This document shows positions 16,554 to 24,794 of a stretch of DNA of 64,000 nt, piece after piece; position 1 is the first letter of the stretch, and the number at the start of each line of letters is the position of its first letter. The stretch is from assembly GCA_001899635.1 (NCBI GenBank), contig MKVQ01000004.1, positions 376,023-440,022 of the forward strand. Reading direction: 5' to 3'. The stretch comes from Myxococcales bacterium 68-20 (GTDB taxonomy: Bacteria; Myxococcota_A; Polyangia; Polyangiales; Polyangiaceae). Below the pieces are notes generated by a model. That model searched no databases and was not told where the DNA came from. It was given only the letters and a program-made list of their open reading frames with translations. The translations under genes and the position numbers were made by a program.

Positions 16554-18589
16554 GACGCCCCCGTGGGCCGCGTGGGCCCGCCGGCGACGAGGTGAGCGCC
16601 CGGCGGACGCGACAGCTTGCGCGAGGGCGGCGCGTCGATGTTGCCGATCGGCAAGAGGACCTTGAACGTCGAGCCGTGGCCGAGCTCGCTCTCGACCGAG
16701 ATCGAGCCGTGATGGAGCATCACGAGGCGGCGAGTGATCGCGAGGCCGAGGCCGGTACCGCGGCGTCGGAACTGCTCGCTCCGAGCCTGCTTGTACTCCT
16801 GGAAGATGAGCGCGCGCTCCTGCTGCGAGATGCCCGGCCCCGTGTCGCTCACGAGGAAGGCGGCCATCATCCCTTCACGCCGAACGGTGACCACGACCTC
16901 ACCGCGCTGGGTGAACTTGATCGCGTTGTTGACGAGGTTGCCGAGGATCTGGCGGACGCGCCGCCCGTCGACGCGCGCGATCAGCGGCTCGCCTTCGACG
17001 CGAACGGAGAGCGGCTTCTGCCCGACGAGGCCACGCGCCTCCCGCATGACCTCGCTCGCGAGCGCAAAGACGTCGACGCGTCCACGGGTCAGGCGGAGCT
17101 GACCGCTCTCGAGCGCGGAGAACTCGAGGATGTCGTTGATGAGCGACAGGAGGTGCGCACCCGAACCGCGGATCTGCTCGACCTCTTCCTTCGCCGAAGG
17201 CGAGAGCGGGCCATCGACCTCCTCCATCAAGATGTCGGCAAACCCGAGGATCGCGTTGAGCGGGCTCCGGAGCTCGTGGCTGACGGCCGCGAGGAACGCC
17301 GCGCGCTCGCGATCGGCGACGCTCGCCCGCGCGAGGTCGCCGCGGTACGCGCTCGACGCCTTGCCGAAGCGACCCACGAGCTTGTTGAACGTCGCCGTGA
17401 GGACGCCGACTTCGTCCATCGTTCGCGTGGGGATGAGCTCGCCGGTCGGCTCGGTCCGCACCTGCGCCATCGCGCGGACGCGATGGGTCACGAAGTCGAC
17501 GTCGCGAGTGACGTCACGCGAGACGGCATACGCCACCGTCGCGGCGACGCCGAGGAGGAGCACGGCCAGCGCCGCGAGCGCACTCGCGAGCGCGCTCGAC
17601 CCCACCGCGACCCGCGGCTCGGGCACCAGCACGACGAGGCGCAGAGCCTTCGCGTCGGTCTGCGCACCGATCGCGCGCACGGCATAGTGCGAGCGCCCCA
17701 TGCGCATCTCGGCGACGCCGCGCCCCATCGCGAGCATCCTCCGCAGCGCGGCGGGCTCCGGAGCTCCGAGCGTCTGGTCATGGATGATCTCGCCGTCGGC
17801 GGTGACGATGAGCATCTCGGCAGCGCTCCTGCGCGCCGCAAGCTGCGTCGCATCGAGGCGACGCGGCCCCGAGAGCGCGCCGAGCCTCGCCGAGACCGTC
17901 GCAGCGATGAGCTCGGCTCGAGCGCCAGCGTGGTCGTCGCCGGCGCGCGAAAGCTGATCGAGGCCGACCAGGCCGATGCCAAGCGCCGCCGCGAGCCCGA
18001 TCACGACCACGAGGAGCGGCGCGAGCGGAAGGAACGGCCAGCCGCTGCGCAGACGCGGAGCACGAACGCGGAGCTCCTCCGTCGCGGGCGGGACGTCGGA
18101 GGAGGACCGGAGCACGTCGACGGCGGGCTCGCCTTCCACCGCGCGAGCGCGCGGACGAGGAGGAGGAGCTTCGTCGAAGGAGCTCGACGGCGGCCGAAGG
18201 CTCATGCCTGCGGGGGCTCGAGGCACTGTTACGGGTGGCTGTGGTTGGGGCGCGATCCCCAACATCGCTCCGGAGAGGTCGGTGTCCTCGGCCTCATCCT
18301 CCGAGTCCGAGATCGACTGAGCCGCAGGCGGGATCGAGCCGAGCGGCCGGCCGGGCAGAGCGGGAGGCGCGGGCGGAGCGGCCGATGGGCGCGGAATCGA
18401 GCCCATCGGTGGCGGCGCAACGACCGGAGCATGGGGCGGATGAGGCGTGCTGAGATCCTCGGCCGCAGGTGTCAGCACCAAGCCGGGCTGGGTCGTCTCC
18501 GGTATCTCGTCGAAGGGATCGAGACGGGTGTCGCGCTCCCCACGATCGTCGTAGCCGCCACCCGCGAAGCGCGGATCATCGTTCTTCAT
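16550..18589 (-). CDS. membrane sensor histidine kinase
   Basis: About 679 residues. A long Pro-rich disordered N-terminus (to about 180) is followed by a membrane helix (WPFLPLAPLLVVVIGLAAAL), a sensor region, a second helix, and a HAMP-like linker with RTMDEVGVLTATFNKLV. A canonical kinase core follows: AVSHELRSPLNAILGF (phospho-acceptor His), NLVNNAIKFT (N-box), VSDTGPGI (G1) and RRGTGLGLAITRRL (G2). All catalytic motifs are present, in contrast to the downstream partner gene. There is no receiver domain and no response regulator next door, so the output pathway is unknown. The long disordered cytoplasmic N-terminus is unusual and may bind other proteins. The ATG at 18589 follows a GATCCGCGC-rich leader. 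Confidence 0.92.
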   Translation of the reverse strand: MKNDDPRFAGGGYDDRGERDTRLDPFDEIPETTQPGLVLTPAAEDLSTPHPPHAPVVAPPPMGSIPRPSAAPPAPPALPGRPLGSIPPAAQSISDSEDEAEDTDLSGAMLGIAPQPQPPVTVPRAPAGMSLRPPSSSFDEAPPPRPRARAVEGEPAVDVLRSSSDVPPATEELRVRAPRLRSGWPFLPLAPLLVVVIGLAAALGIGLVGLDQLSRAGDDHAGARAELIAATVSARLGALSGPRRLDATQLAARRSAAEMLIVTADGEIIHDQTLGAPEPAALRRMLAMGRGVAEMRMGRSHYAVRAIGAQTDAKALRLVVLVPEPRVAVGSSALASALAALAVLLLGVAATVAYAVSRDVTRDVDFVTHRVRAMAQVRTEPTGELIPTRTMDEVGVLTATFNKLVGRFGKASSAYRGDLARASVADRERAAFLAAVSHELRSPLNAILGFADILMEEVDGPLSPSAKEEVEQIRGSGAHLLSLINDILEFSALESGQLRLTRGRVDVFALASEVMREARGLVGQKPLSVRVEGEPLIARVDGRRVRQILGNLVNNAIKFTQRGEVVVTVRREGMMAAFLVSDTGPGISQQERALIFQEYKQARSEQFRRRGTGLGLAITRRLVMLHHGSISVESELGHGSTFKVLLPIGNIDAPPSRKLSRPPGAHLVAGGPTRPTGAS

Positions 18590-19022
18590 CGGAAGGTCCC
18601 GTCACGGATGACGGGTCGGTGAACGCGCCCGGCCCGAGCCGAGCACCGCAGCCAATGTAGCGCGGGGGCCAGAGCAGCGCGGATTTGTGCGCGATCGCTC
18701 GAGCACACCGCGCCGGCTCCAGCGTGGATGCGCTCATCCACGCGGCGAGCGCCAGGCCCCGGCGCCGCACCGCGCGCCACGCTCGAGCGACGCGCGACTC
18801 GGTCAAATCGATGCATATCGCAACGGTGATGAAGCCACCACTCCTCATCCCCGACCGCGCATGACCGACGAAGCGCGAACACTTCGACGATCGCCGCTTC
18901 ATCGTGAAGGCCGTGCGAACGAAAAATCGTAGGAGCTCCAACGGTCGTCGACGCGGCGCGCAATACGATTTCGCCGATTGGCCCTTGTCTCCGCGAGAAA
19001 GGCAGCGCAAAAGGAGAAAAGG
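18590..19022. other. intergenic region upstream of sensor kinases
   Basis: 433 bp between divergent genes. No ORF here has convincing coding character. It should hold the promoter of the kinase pair (minus) and of the 161-residue protein (plus). The AT-richer segment GTCAAATCGATGCATATCGC near 18800 is the most promoter-like part. Confidence 0.4.
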
Positions 19023-19508
19023 ATGCGCCTCTTCCGGCGACAGCGCGACACGAAGACGTCGGTCATCCGACGCGAGGCCGTTTCGGCGACCGCCGAAGCT
19101 GCGCCTCAGTCCGTGGTCGTCCCCCCCGCGCGTCCCTCCTCCTCGTCGCCCGTTGCGCCCGTCGCCGAGAAGTCCGTCCCGGCGGACTCGCTCCCGATGC
19201 TGGCCGTGCCGCCTTCTCCGCCGTCTTACGACAGGCTCGAGGACTCGGACGTCTTCGTCTGCGAGCCCGATTCGGTGAAGGCCGCCTCCGCCAAGCGCGC
19301 CGCGCGTGAGGTCACGCTCTTCGTCCACGGCTGGCACAACGTCGAGCCAGGACTCCTCTCGTGGACGTTCCCGAGCCTCCGCGCCGCGCTCGACGCCGTG
19401 CAGCGGATGAAGAACGCCATCGGCTGGTGCGTCGTCTCCGGTACCGGCTGGAACGATCTCGACACGGCCCGTGCGAACGGCGCCGTCCTCGTCGAGCAGC
19501 TCTCGTAA
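19023..19508 (+). CDS. hypothetical protein with disordered N-terminal half
   Basis: About 161 residues, family not recognised. The first half is basic then Pro/Ala/Ser-rich and likely disordered. The second half is compact: VTLFVHGWHNVEPGLLSWTF, a helix with AALDAVQRMKNAIGW and a closing CVVSGTGW stretch. The ATG at 19023 has AAGGAG about 9 bp upstream, better than an alternative start 45 bp earlier. It converges on the kinase-receiver gene, with 37 bp between the stops. Confidence 0.65.
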   Translation: MRLFRRQRDTKTSVIRREAVSATAEAAPQSVVVPPARPSSSSPVAPVAEKSVPADSLPMLAVPPSPPSYDRLEDSDVFVCEPDSVKAASAKRAAREVTLFVHGWHNVEPGLLSWTFPSLRAALDAVQRMKNAIGWCVVSGTGWNDLDTARANGAVLVEQLS

Positions 19509-19545
19509 CGTCGACCGCGCCCTGCGCCGACGCCCGAGCCTTCGA

Positions 19546-21078
19546 TCACGGAAGGTCTTCGGGCGAATACGCAATCGCACAGACGTTGCGGACGTACTCG
19601 AGGAACGCGGATCTGGGCTCCGCCTTCGAAACGTAGCCGTCCGCGCCCGCAGCGCTCGCACGAGCGGCAAGCTCCTCGGTGGGAAGGTCGGAGACGAGGA
19701 CGACGGGCACCGTCGCCTTGTAGCGAGCCTTCACTCGGCGGCAGAGCTCCTCGCCGCTCAGTTCCGGCATCATCACGTCCATGAGCACGAGGTGTGGTCG
19801 CCACCCATCGAGCAACGCCTCGAACTCGTCCGGCGAGCCGGCAGCGCGGACGTCGAAGCCATCCTCGGACAGGACTTGGGTCTGAGCCGCGAGCGTGAGC
19901 GCGCTGTCGTCGATGAGCAGGATGCGAAGCGCCGGCTTCGTCGGCGCTTCCTCCGCGAACGAAGGAGGCAGGCAGGTCACCGCGAGCTCCTCCTCCCTCC
20001 GGGAAGGCGGGAGCGTCTCGGTCCACGTCGCCGTGAACGGCAACCGCGAGCCTCGCGAGATCACGACGGCCCCGACGCGCGACGAGAGTCGATCGTCACG
20101 CCGCCACTCGGTCTCGAGCGCCTGGAGCGCGTTGTCGAAGGACTCGAAGCTACGCGCCGCTCGGACGGGCTGCGCGGACGAGAGCGCCTGATCGATGCAC
20201 TCGATCGCGCCCGCCCACGCGCCCGTCCCGTAGGGCGCGAGCGCACGCGCGAGCTCCCCGGCGCTCTGCCATCGCGCAGAAGGCGCGCGCTGCATGCACC
20301 TCGACACGACATCCGAGACAGCCTGCGAGACCTGCGGGCACAGAGCGTGGAGCGGGACCGGATCCCGACCGAGGATCGCAGCTACGATCTCGGAGAGCTC
20401 GCCGTTGAACGGCGGTGCTCCGGAGAGGAGCTCGTAGGCGACGACACCGAGCGACCAGAGGTCCGTCCGGAGATCGATCGCAGCGCCCTTCTCGAGCTGC
20501 TCCGGCGACATGTACATCGGCGAGCCGAGCACCCGGTCGTCGTCCGTGGTGACGCCGAGCGACTTCGAGATGCCGAAGTCGAGGAGCTTCACGATCTGCC
20601 GGCCGCTCTTGTTCTTCGCGAGGAAGAGGTTCGCCGGCTTGAGGTCGCGGTGGACGACCCCTGCGGCGTGCGCATGCGCGAGCCCCTCGAGCGCCTGGAG
20701 CGCGATGTCGACCACCTCCGCCTCCGGAAGCGGGCCCTTCCGCGCGAGGAGCGTGTTCAGATCGCATCCCGCGAGGTACTCCATCACGAGGTACGGCGCG
20801 CCGCTCGGCAGCGTCCCCGCGTCCATGACGCGCACGACGTGCTCGCTCGTGATGCGCGCCACGGTCGAGGCCTCGAACGAGAAGCGCCCGATCACCTCCG
20901 TGGAGATGGGCACGCCGGGCAAGAGCGCCTTGATGGCGACGCGCTGGCGGAGGATGAGGTGCTCCGCCTCGTAGACGATGCCCATCCCGCCTTCGCCGAG
21001 GATGCTGTCGATCCGGTACTTGCCGGCGATCACGTCGCCGACGAGCGGAACTCCAGCAGCGCCATTCGGCTCGCGCAT
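19546..21078 (-). CDS. Ser/Thr protein kinase fused to a C-terminal receiver domain
   Basis: About 510 residues, cytoplasmic, no membrane helix. Residues about 20-285 form a Hanks-type kinase: glycine loop GEGGMGIVYEAE, Lys50 in RVAIKALL, HRDLKPAN with Asp145, DFG with Asp167, and SPMYMSPEQL. A linker of roughly 100 residues follows. Residues about 383-505 are a CheY-like receiver: LLIDDSAL acid pair, phospho-acceptor Asp in LVLMDVMMPELSG, the Ser of VVLVSD, and the conserved Lys in GYVSKAEP. The usual order in myxobacteria is separate proteins, so this fusion would let a histidine kinase or small phosphodonor control Ser/Thr phosphorylation. Two hybrid kinases and two sensor kinases within 8 kb are candidate inputs (inference). 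Confidence 0.95.
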   Translation of the reverse strand: MREPNGAAGVPLVGDVIAGKYRIDSILGEGGMGIVYEAEHLILRQRVAIKALLPGVPISTEVIGRFSFEASTVARITSEHVVRVMDAGTLPSGAPYLVMEYLAGCDLNTLLARKGPLPEAEVVDIALQALEGLAHAHAAGVVHRDLKPANLFLAKNKSGRQIVKLLDFGISKSLGVTTDDDRVLGSPMYMSPEQLEKGAAIDLRTDLWSLGVVAYELLSGAPPFNGELSEIVAAILGRDPVPLHALCPQVSQAVSDVVSRCMQRAPSARWQSAGELARALAPYGTGAWAGAIECIDQALSSAQPVRAARSFESFDNALQALETEWRRDDRLSSRVGAVVISRGSRLPFTATWTETLPPSRREEELAVTCLPPSFAEEAPTKPALRILLIDDSALTLAAQTQVLSEDGFDVRAAGSPDEFEALLDGWRPHLVLMDVMMPELSGEELCRRVKARYKATVPVVLVSDLPTEELAARASAAGADGYVSKAEPRSAFLEYVRNVCAIAYSPEDLP

Positions 21079-21177
21079 CGATCTCGAGAGCGTATCACCT
21101 CTCGCGGGCCGTCGAGCCGGTCGCGAGCATCGGGGACACCATCCCCGCGCGCTCGCGACCGAGCCGCTCGGGCAGGC

Positions 21178-22371
21178 TCAGACCTTCTCGAGGACGACCG
21201 CGATGCCCTGACCGCCGCCGATGCACGCGCTGCCGACGGCATAGCGACCGCCGCGACGCGCGAGCTCGTAGACGAGGTGCGTGGTGATGCGCGCGCCGCT
21301 CGCGCCGAGCGGGTGGCCGAGGGCGATCGCGCCGCCGTTCACGTTGGTCTTCTCGCGGGGGAGGCCGAGCTCCTTCTCGACGGCGAGGTACTGCGGAGCG
21401 AACGCCTCGTTGACCTCGAAGACGTCCACGTCGCTCTGCTTCAGGTCGGCACGGGCGAGCGCGTTCCTGATCGCGGGCGCCGGGCCGATGCCCATGATGT
21501 TCGGCTCGACGCCGGCAATGCCCCACTGCGCGAGGCGCGCGAGGGGCTTCAGGCCCTTCGCCTTCGCGAAGTCCTCCGTCGTGAGCACGAGGCACGCGGC
21601 ACCGTCGCAGATGCCGGACGCGTTGCCCGCAGTGACGACGCCATCCTTCTTGAAGACGGGCGCGAGCTTCGCGAGCGCCTCGATCGTCGTCTGCGGACGG
21701 GCATGCTCGTCGACGGCGAACTGCACCGTCGCCTTCCGCTGCTGGATCTCGATCGGCGCGATCTCGTCCTTGAAGACGCCCTTCTCGTTCGCAGCCGCCC
21801 AGCGCTGCTGGCTCGAGAGCGCGTACTCGTCGCAGTCCGCGCGGCTGATGCCGTACTTCGCGGCGAGGTTCTCGGCGGTGACGCCCATCGGCGTATTGCA
21901 GTAGCTGTCGGTGAGGGCGCTCCAGAGCGAGTCCTCGACCTGCGGGGCCTTGCCGAAGGCCCAGCCCTCGCGGCTGCCGCGGAGGATGTGCGGTGCCTGC
22001 GTCATGTTCTCGGTTCCGCCGACGAGCACCGCCTCGGCCTCACCGAGGAGGAGCTGCTCGGCGCCGTTGATCACCGCTTGGAAGCCCGAGCCGCAGAGGC
22101 GGTTGACGGTGAGCGCGGGCGTCGTGATCGGGAGTCCCGCCTTCAGGCCGATGTGACGGGCGCAGTAGATCGCGTCCGGGCTCGTCTGCATGACGTTGCC
22201 GATGATGACGTGACCGATCGCCTCCACCGCGATCCCGGCCTGCGCGATAGCAGCCTTCGCAGCGTGCACCGCCAGGTCGTTCGCGCTCACCCCTTTGAGC
22301 ATCCCCTGCATGGTTCCGAACGCGGTGCGCTTGGCCCCCACGACGACGATCGACTTCGACAGCTTGGCCAT
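21178..22371 (-). CDS. acetyl-CoA C-acetyltransferase (thiolase)
   Basis: Condenses or cleaves acyl-CoA: acetoacetyl-CoA synthesis or the last step of beta-oxidation. About 397 residues, standard for the family. Catalytic residues are all visible: nucleophile Cys93 in NRLCGSGFQAV, His353 in GGAIALGHPLGASG, and Cys383 in GSACIGGGQG. The ATG at 22371 (MAKLSKSIVVVGAKRTAFG) fits the family N-terminus; the open frame upstream is low-complexity antisense. It is monocistronic, divergent from the zinc-ribbon repeat protein. It could supply acetoacetyl-CoA for lipid or storage metabolism together with the MaoC hydratase 2.4 kb away, but the two are not in one operon. Confidence 0.95.
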   Translation of the reverse strand: MAKLSKSIVVVGAKRTAFGTMQGMLKGVSANDLAVHAAKAAIAQAGIAVEAIGHVIIGNVMQTSPDAIYCARHIGLKAGLPITTPALTVNRLCGSGFQAVINGAEQLLLGEAEAVLVGGTENMTQAPHILRGSREGWAFGKAPQVEDSLWSALTDSYCNTPMGVTAENLAAKYGISRADCDEYALSSQQRWAAANEKGVFKDEIAPIEIQQRKATVQFAVDEHARPQTTIEALAKLAPVFKKDGVVTAGNASGICDGAACLVLTTEDFAKAKGLKPLARLAQWGIAGVEPNIMGIGPAPAIRNALARADLKQSDVDVFEVNEAFAPQYLAVEKELGLPREKTNVNGGAIALGHPLGASGARITTHLVYELARRGGRYAVGSACIGGGQGIAVVLEKV

Positions 22372-22479
22372 GGCTATTCTCCCGAGATGAGTGAGCGGAT
22401 CCGCGCGCGAATTTAGGCGCTTTCGGGTAGTGGCGCTACCCCTCCTCCCCGCGCGGAAAACGGCTATCGTTGGGGGGCG

Positions 22480-23013
22480 ATGAACGCTGGCGTCCCTACG
22501 TGCCCGACCTGCGGTGGCGTGAACACGAACCCGCAGGCCACGCAGTGCCGCTTCTGCGGACAGGGCCTTACGCCTCAAGGCCACGGCGCGCCGCCAGGCT
22601 ATGGCGGCGCACCTCAAGGCTACGGCGCACCTCAAGGCTACGGCGGCGCACCTCAAGGCTACGGCGCACCTCAAGGCTACGGCGGCGCACCTCAAGGCTA
22701 CGGCGCACCTCAAGGCTACGGCGCACCGCAGGGCTACGGCGCACCGCAGGGCTACGGCGCACCGCAGGGCTACGGCGCACCTCAGGGCTACGGCGCGCCG
22801 CCTCCGAATCCCTATGGCCCTCAACCGAACCCCTACGGCACGCCGATCGCTGGCTTCGGCGGTGCGCAGCCGTTCCAGGGCGGGCACGGCTATGTGGATC
22901 GGAGCGGGTGGGCCGGCGGCTGGAGCACGTTCTTCTGGGTACGCCTCGCCATCGCGGCGATCGCGATCGGCGTCACGCTGCTCGGCGCATGCGTGTCGGC
23001 GCTCAGCCAGTGA
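22480..23013 (+). CDS. zinc-ribbon protein with GYGAPQ repeats and C-terminal membrane helix
   Basis: About 177 residues. An N-terminal zinc ribbon (CPTC near residue 8, CRFC near residue 23) is followed by a low-complexity region of eleven or so GYGAPQ / GYGGAPQ units (residues about 38-105). A Pro/Asn/Tyr-rich spacer and one C-terminal helix ([20 protein letters not shown]) complete it. The Gly/Tyr/Gln composition resembles prion-like, phase-separating segments, so a tail-anchored condensate or scaffold is possible (inference). The ATG 108 bp from the thiolase start leaves a divergent promoter. Another zinc-ribbon membrane protein lies at 2588-3100. Confidence 0.75.
   Translation: MNAGVPTCPTCGGVNTNPQATQCRFCGQGLTPQGHGAPPGYGGAPQGYGAPQGYGGAPQGYGAPQGYGGAPQGYGAPQGYGAPQGYGAPQGYGAPQGYGAPQGYGAPPPNPYGPQPNPYGTPIAGFGGAQPFQGGHGYVDRSGWAGGWSTFFWVRLAIAAIAIGVTLLGACVSALSQ
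22590..22800 (+). repeat. tandem 18/21-bp coding repeats (GYGAPQ)
   Basis: Units alternate between 18 bp (GGCTACGGCGCACCTCAA type) and 21 bp with an extra GGC codon, about eleven copies. Third-base differences (CCTCAA versus CCGCAG) define two sub-blocks, which suggests stepwise expansion. Copy number is likely to vary. Confidence 0.85.
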
Positions 23014-23125
23014 GGAGGTCGACCGTAAGACCGCGAACGGCTTCGTCGTGAGACAATGGGGGGATCGCCGCCAACCGCTCGAGGTTGGGGCTTAACTATT
23101 CCAACCGATTGTCCGTAGGGTAGAT

Positions 23126-24724
23126 ATGTCGATCCGTCCGTCAGGCTCGAGTCCCGACGAGATCACCTCGCTCGGCCAGCTCAGGGCCGAGATCGAGCGG
23201 GAGAACGAGCTCGCCAGGAGCCTCGCCATGACGAGGAGCGTCCTCGATGCGGTCGCCGACGCCATCCTCGTGGTGGACGAGACCGGCGCCGTCGCGAGCG
23301 TCAATCGCGGCTTCATCACGATGTGGCGCGTGCCGGAGTCCCTGAAGGGCGTGACCGAGGCGGGGGCCAACGCGGAGCTGCTGATCCGCCACGCGGCAAC
23401 GCTCACGGCGAAGCCGGAGTCGTTCCTCGAGCGCACTCGCCAGCTCTCGGAGGACAAGAACGCGGTGGCGACGGACGAGCTCGAGCTCGCCGACGGCCGC
23501 ACGATCAGCCGCTACACCTCCCCTGTCCAGTCGGGCCCCGGCGAGATCCGGGCACGCGTCTGGTCCTTCCGCGACGTCACGGAGGCGCGCGGGCTCGCTG
23601 CGCGGCGCGCGGTCGTCGCCGAGCGCATGACGTCGGTGGGGCAGCTCGTCGGAAGCGTGGCTCACGAGATCAACAACCCGCTCGCGTACATCGCAGGAAA
23701 CCTCGACGTCGTCGTCGATGCCCTCGGGGCGGGCACGCCGATGCCTCGCGAAGAGATGCTCGAGGCGCTCGAAGACGCCCGGACCGGCGTCGATCGGATC
23801 AAGGTCATCGTGCGCGATCTCCGCACGCTCTCGCGGATGGACGACGAGACGCGCGAGTCGATCGACGTGCGCACGGTCCTCGAGACCGCGCTCCAGATGG
23901 CGCACAACGAGCTCTATCATCGCGCGCGCGTCGTCCGGAACCTCCGGCCCGTTCCGCTCGTCTCCGCCAACTCGGTGAGGCTCACGCAGGTCTTCCTCAA
24001 CCTGTTGATGAACGCGGCCCACGCGATCCCGGACGGTCGCGCGAGCGAGAACAGCGTCACGATCACCACGTCGCCGAGCCCGCTCGGCGGAGCATCGATC
24101 GAGATCAGCGACACCGGCGGCGGGATCGCTCCCGCGCACCTCGAGCGCATCTTCGATCCGTTCTTCACGACCAAGCCGGTCGGAGCGGGGACGGGCCTCG
24201 GCCTCACCATCTGCAAAGGCATCGTCGAGAAGCTCGGTGGCACGATCGAGGTCGAGAGCCGGCCGGGCATCGGGACGACGTTCACCGTGGAGCTGCCGCC
24301 GAGCACGCTCGAGCCGACCGCATCGCCGCGCATCTCCACGCCGCCGGCCCCTCCCCCACCGAAGCGCTCGGTCCTCGTGATCGACGACGATGCCCGGATC
24401 CGGCGCTGGTTCGAGCGCGTCCTCGCCCACCACGACCTCATCGTGGCCCCGAGCGTCGAGAGCGCCGAGGACGCGATCAAGACGGGCTCCTTCGACGTGA
24501 TCTTCTGCGACGTGATGATGCCCGATCGCACGGGCATGGACATGCACGAGGTGATCTCGAGTCAGAGACCCGATCTCTTGTCTCGTGTCGTCTTCATGTC
24601 CGGCGGTGCATTCACCCCGGTGCTCTCTCAGTTCCTCGAGACGGTCCCGAACCTCTGCTTGAGGAAGCCGTTCGAGAAAGAAGCCCTCGAGCGTGCCATC
24701 GAACGCGTCGTCGCCACCGGTTGA
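23126..24724 (+). CDS. hybrid histidine kinase (PAS-HisKA-HATPase-receiver)
   Basis: About 532 residues, soluble. A short coiled coil is followed by a PAS-like domain (about 35-155; AVADAILVVDETGAVASVN, then WSFRDVTEARG). The kinase core comes next: SVAHEINNPLAYIAGN with His180, an N-box FLNLLMNAAHAI, G1 ISDTGGGIAP, and G2 AGTGLGLTICKGIVEKLGG. A C-terminal receiver (about 411-530) has LVIDDDARI and the phospho-acceptor in IFCDVMMPDRTG. No output domain is present, so it must pass phosphate on or regulate by binding. It is monocistronic. A perfect hairpin follows 4 bp after the stop. Confidence 0.93.
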   Translation: MSIRPSGSSPDEITSLGQLRAEIERENELARSLAMTRSVLDAVADAILVVDETGAVASVNRGFITMWRVPESLKGVTEAGANAELLIRHAATLTAKPESFLERTRQLSEDKNAVATDELELADGRTISRYTSPVQSGPGEIRARVWSFRDVTEARGLAARRAVVAERMTSVGQLVGSVAHEINNPLAYIAGNLDVVVDALGAGTPMPREEMLEALEDARTGVDRIKVIVRDLRTLSRMDDETRESIDVRTVLETALQMAHNELYHRARVVRNLRPVPLVSANSVRLTQVFLNLLMNAAHAIPDGRASENSVTITTSPSPLGGASIEISDTGGGIAPAHLERIFDPFFTTKPVGAGTGLGLTICKGIVEKLGGTIEVESRPGIGTTFTVELPPSTLEPTASPRISTPPAPPPPKRSVLVIDDDARIRRWFERVLAHHDLIVAPSVESAEDAIKTGSFDVIFCDVMMPDRTGMDMHEVISSQRPDLLSRVVFMSGGAFTPVLSQFLETVPNLCLRKPFEKEALERAIERVVATG

Positions 24725-24728
24725 GCGC

Positions 24729-24748
24729 GGCCGCACTCAGGTGCGGCC
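24729..24748. terminator. bidirectional hairpin between hybrid kinase and MaoC gene
   Basis: GGCCGCAC and GTGCGGCC form a perfect 8-bp stem with a TCAG loop, 4 bp after the hybrid kinase stop and 33 bp from the stop of the converging hydratase gene. It probably terminates both. Confidence 0.6.
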
Positions 24749-24794
24749 CGCTCAGGTGGGCGCGCTCAGGTGCGGCGCGCTCAGGTACGGGCCA
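24736..24794. repeat. four tandem 14-15-bp units around a stop codon
   Basis: CTCAGGT followed by a GC-rich spacer starts at 24736, 24751, 24765 and 24780. The last copy contains the TGA stop of the minus-strand hydratase, so the array looks like repeated duplication of the gene's 3' end. Confidence 0.6.

Noticed and set aside
19471-22416. Very long plus-strand frame (981 codons)
   Set aside because: Antisense to the kinase-receiver and thiolase genes, both of which have intact motifs.
22568-22780. 70-codon minus frame of RRSLEV repeats
   Set aside because: Simple antisense of the GYGAPQ repeats.
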